NCBI GenBank assembly: GCA_009731375.1
Contig: BJOX01000057.1
Span: 942,854-1,005,785, forward strand
Source of the DNA: Paulinella micropora
Taxonomy: Eukaryota > Cercozoa > Imbricatea > Euglyphida
DNA: 62,932 nucleotides
Direction: 5' to 3'
In this document: piece by piece, positions 60,506 through 62,932 of the stretch
How positions within the stretch are numbered: the stretch's first letter is position 1
How the letters are laid out: the number at the start of each line of letters is the position of its first letter
The notes under the pieces: model-generated
The model's database searches: none
Seen by the model: the letters and a program-made list of their open reading frames with translations, nothing else
What the model was told of the DNA's origin: nothing
Made by a program: the position numbers and the translations under genes

Positions 60506-60652
60506 CATATCTATGTACACACATACATACATATGTACATACATACAAGTACTCATACATGCATACATACATACATACATACATACATACATACATACAT
60601 GCATACATACATACATACATACACATACATAGTTGCATAGATAGATAGATAT

Positions 60653-60705
<53 letters not shown>
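59748..60705. repeat. (GTAT)n/(CATA)n and (GATA)n arrays
   Basis: About 0.95 kb of tetranucleotide arrays. (GATA)n at 60,637-60,705 is the tail of the family D copy that follows. Confidence 0.95.
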
Positions 60706-60706
<1 letters not shown>

Positions 60707-60946
60707 GAGATATCGACTAATGTCAGAAAAAAGGAGCTTCTGATTTCGTCAACCAAGGAAGTCTGTGGGTAAAGTATTAACCCGATGCCCAGCTAAGCCG
60801 TGATATTTGCACGGAAGGGACTGATACGATACCAAAGCTCCCTAGTACCAGGCGGGGCCAGGGCTCGTTCCATAAGCGCCCCTTGCAGAACGAGCTCCCA
60901 CCTCCATTATAGAGGACCCAGTAAGCAGATGGAGTTTCGAGACTGT
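60706..60946 (-). mobile_element. Dispersed repeat, family D
   Basis: Minus-strand copy of 35,545-35,780. Cut by the N gap 60,947-61,315. Confidence 0.9.
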
Positions 60947-61315
60947 NNNNNNNNNNNNNNNNNNNNNNNNNNNNNNNNNNNNNNNNNNNNNNNNNNNNNN
61001 NNNNNNNNNNNNNNNNNNNNNNNNNNNNNNNNNNNNNNNNNNNNNNNNNNNNNNNNNNNNNNNNNNNNNNNNNNNNNNNNNNNNNNNNNNNNNNNNNNNN
61101 NNNNNNNNNNNNNNNNNNNNNNNNNNNNNNNNNNNNNNNNNNNNNNNNNNNNNNNNNNNNNNNNNNNNNNNNNNNNNNNNNNNNNNNNNNNNNNNNNNNN
61201 NNNNNNNNNNNNNNNNNNNNNNNNNNNNNNNNNNNNNNNNNNNNNNNNNNNNNNNNNNNNNNNNNNNNNNNNNNNNNNNNNNNNNNNNNNNNNNNNNNNN
61301 NNNNNNNNNNNNNNN

Positions 61316-61319
61316 TAGG

Positions 61320-61387
<68 letters not shown>

Positions 61388-61388
61388 C

Positions 61389-61460
<72 letters not shown>

Positions 61461-61564
61461 TGATTGATTGATTGATTGATAGATAGATAGATAGGTAGGT
61501 AGGTAGGTAGGTAGGTAGGTAGGTGGGTGGGTGGGTGTGGTGGGTGGGTAGGTAGGTAGGTAGG

Positions 61565-61637
<73 letters not shown>

Positions 61638-62138
61638 GGATGGATACATAACGTACATTACATACATTACATACGTTACAGTTACATATACATACATACA
61701 TGCATACATACATACATACATTTACATACGTAATACATATACATGCATACATACATACATACACATATATGCATACATACATACATGACATACATGACAT
61801 GTATGTATGTATGTATGTATGTATGCATGTATGTATACATGTATGTACGTATACATGTAATGTATGCATGTATGTAATGTATGTATGTATGTATGTATGT
61901 ATGCATGCATGCATGCATGTTGTATGTATGTATGTTATGTATGTTATGTATGTAATGTATGTAATTACATACATTACATATTACATACATTACATACATT
62001 GCATACATTACATGCATTACATGCATTACATACATTACATACATTACATACATTACATACATTAAATACATACATTACATACATATGTATGTAATGTATG
62101 TAATGTATGCAATGTATGCAATGTATGCAATGTATGTA

Positions 62139-62171
<33 letters not shown>

Positions 62172-62358
62172 TGTATGTATGTATGGATGGATGTAATGCA
62201 TGTATGTATGTATGTATGCATGTATGCATGTATGTATGTATGTATGTATGTATGTATGTATGTATGTATGTATGTATATAAGTACATACCTGAGGCCTGT
62301 TTTCATGTTCAAGTATGTTATGTCATGTTATGTTGGTATATATATATGTACAGGCACG

Positions 62359-62422
<64 letters not shown>

Positions 62423-62709
62423 TGTATGCATGCATGTATGTATGTATGTATGTATGTATGTATGTATGTATGTATTTATGTATGTATGTATTTATGTATG
62501 TATGTATGTATGTATGTTTGTATGTATGTATGTATGTATGTATGTATGTATGTATGCCTGTATGTATGTGCATGGTTTCTTGTATGGGTATTTAATGATA
62601 TCTACGCGTTTCGACATCGGGCATATGCATACATGCAAATGTAGCCCGCGCTCCGTCATTGTCCCAAACACGCACACACACACACACACACACATACATA
62701 CATACACAA

Positions 62710-62740
<31 letters not shown>

Positions 62741-62837
62741 TACATACACTCACACGATTTTGTGTTAGTGCACGGTGGTCTGCTTTCTCTCGCGCGAGTG
62801 TTCGACCTATGGTGAGTGCTGATGCCTTTCATGGCAA

Positions 62838-62880
<43 letters not shown>

Positions 62881-62881
62881 C

Positions 62882-62917
<36 letters not shown>

Positions 62918-62932
62918 TTTTTTTTTCTCCCC
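61316..62932. repeat. (GATA)n, (GATT)n, (CATA)n, (GTAT)n, (CA)n, (CT)n and poly-C
   Basis: Almost continuous microsatellites to the window end. Short unique islands at 62,288-62,335, 62,572-62,668 and 62,757-62,840 show no gene. Confidence 0.95.

Overview
This is nuclear DNA from a microbial eukaryote, not a bacterium. Genes are split into very short exons (about 23-204 nt) with GT-AG splice sites, and the introns consist largely of microsatellites. A Ty3/gypsy LTR retrotransposon and several SINE-like families are also present. The species cannot be read from the sequence. A plant-like SNF1/AMPK kinase, MORN proteins and giant simple-repeat introns would suit an alveolate-type alga such as a chromerid, but that is a low-confidence inference. 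There are 17 N gaps, many beside poly-G/C runs.

Layout. (1) 254-6,196 (+): C-terminal part of a MORN-repeat protein, 8 exons, in frame throughout. (2) 6,197-8,832: intergenic. (3) 8,833-18,548 (-): SNF1/AMPK-type protein kinase, 13 exons visible, one or two probably missing. (4) 18,549-22,760: microsatellites and a 1.9-kb polypyrimidine tract. (5) 22,761-33,276: LTR retrotransposon with gag and pol in one frame separated by TGA. (6) 33,937-42,462 (-): SLC25 mitochondrial carrier, 14 exons giving about 329 codons. (7) 42,463-52,400: a repeat quarter with tRNA-derived SINEs, a second SINE-like family and other dispersed repeats, no gene seen. (8) 52,401-57,448 (+): secreted cysteine-rich protein with a signal peptide and a hydrophobic C-terminus, 8 exons, 229 codons plus stop. 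(9) 58,839-59,354 (-): small intronless protein with a mitochondrial-type presequence. (10) 59,355-62,932: microsatellites and one dispersed repeat copy.

The main new signal is what I call exon-edge echoes. In all four intron-rich genes, introns carry one to four diverged copies of the neighbouring exon's edge together with its splice site, set among microsatellites. Copies of an exon start lie in the upstream intron and copies of an exon end lie in the downstream intron. The copies show substitutions, lost splice sites or stop codons, so they are not simple assembly duplicates. Splice sites also merge directly into microsatellites: the donor GT is often the first unit of a (GTAT)n, (GTCT)n or GT(CT)n array. 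Together these suggest introns that grow by repeated local duplication across splice junctions.

The genes do not form an obvious pathway. The kinase (energy sensing), the carrier (mitochondrial transport) and the small presequence protein share a metabolic or mitochondrial theme, which may be chance.
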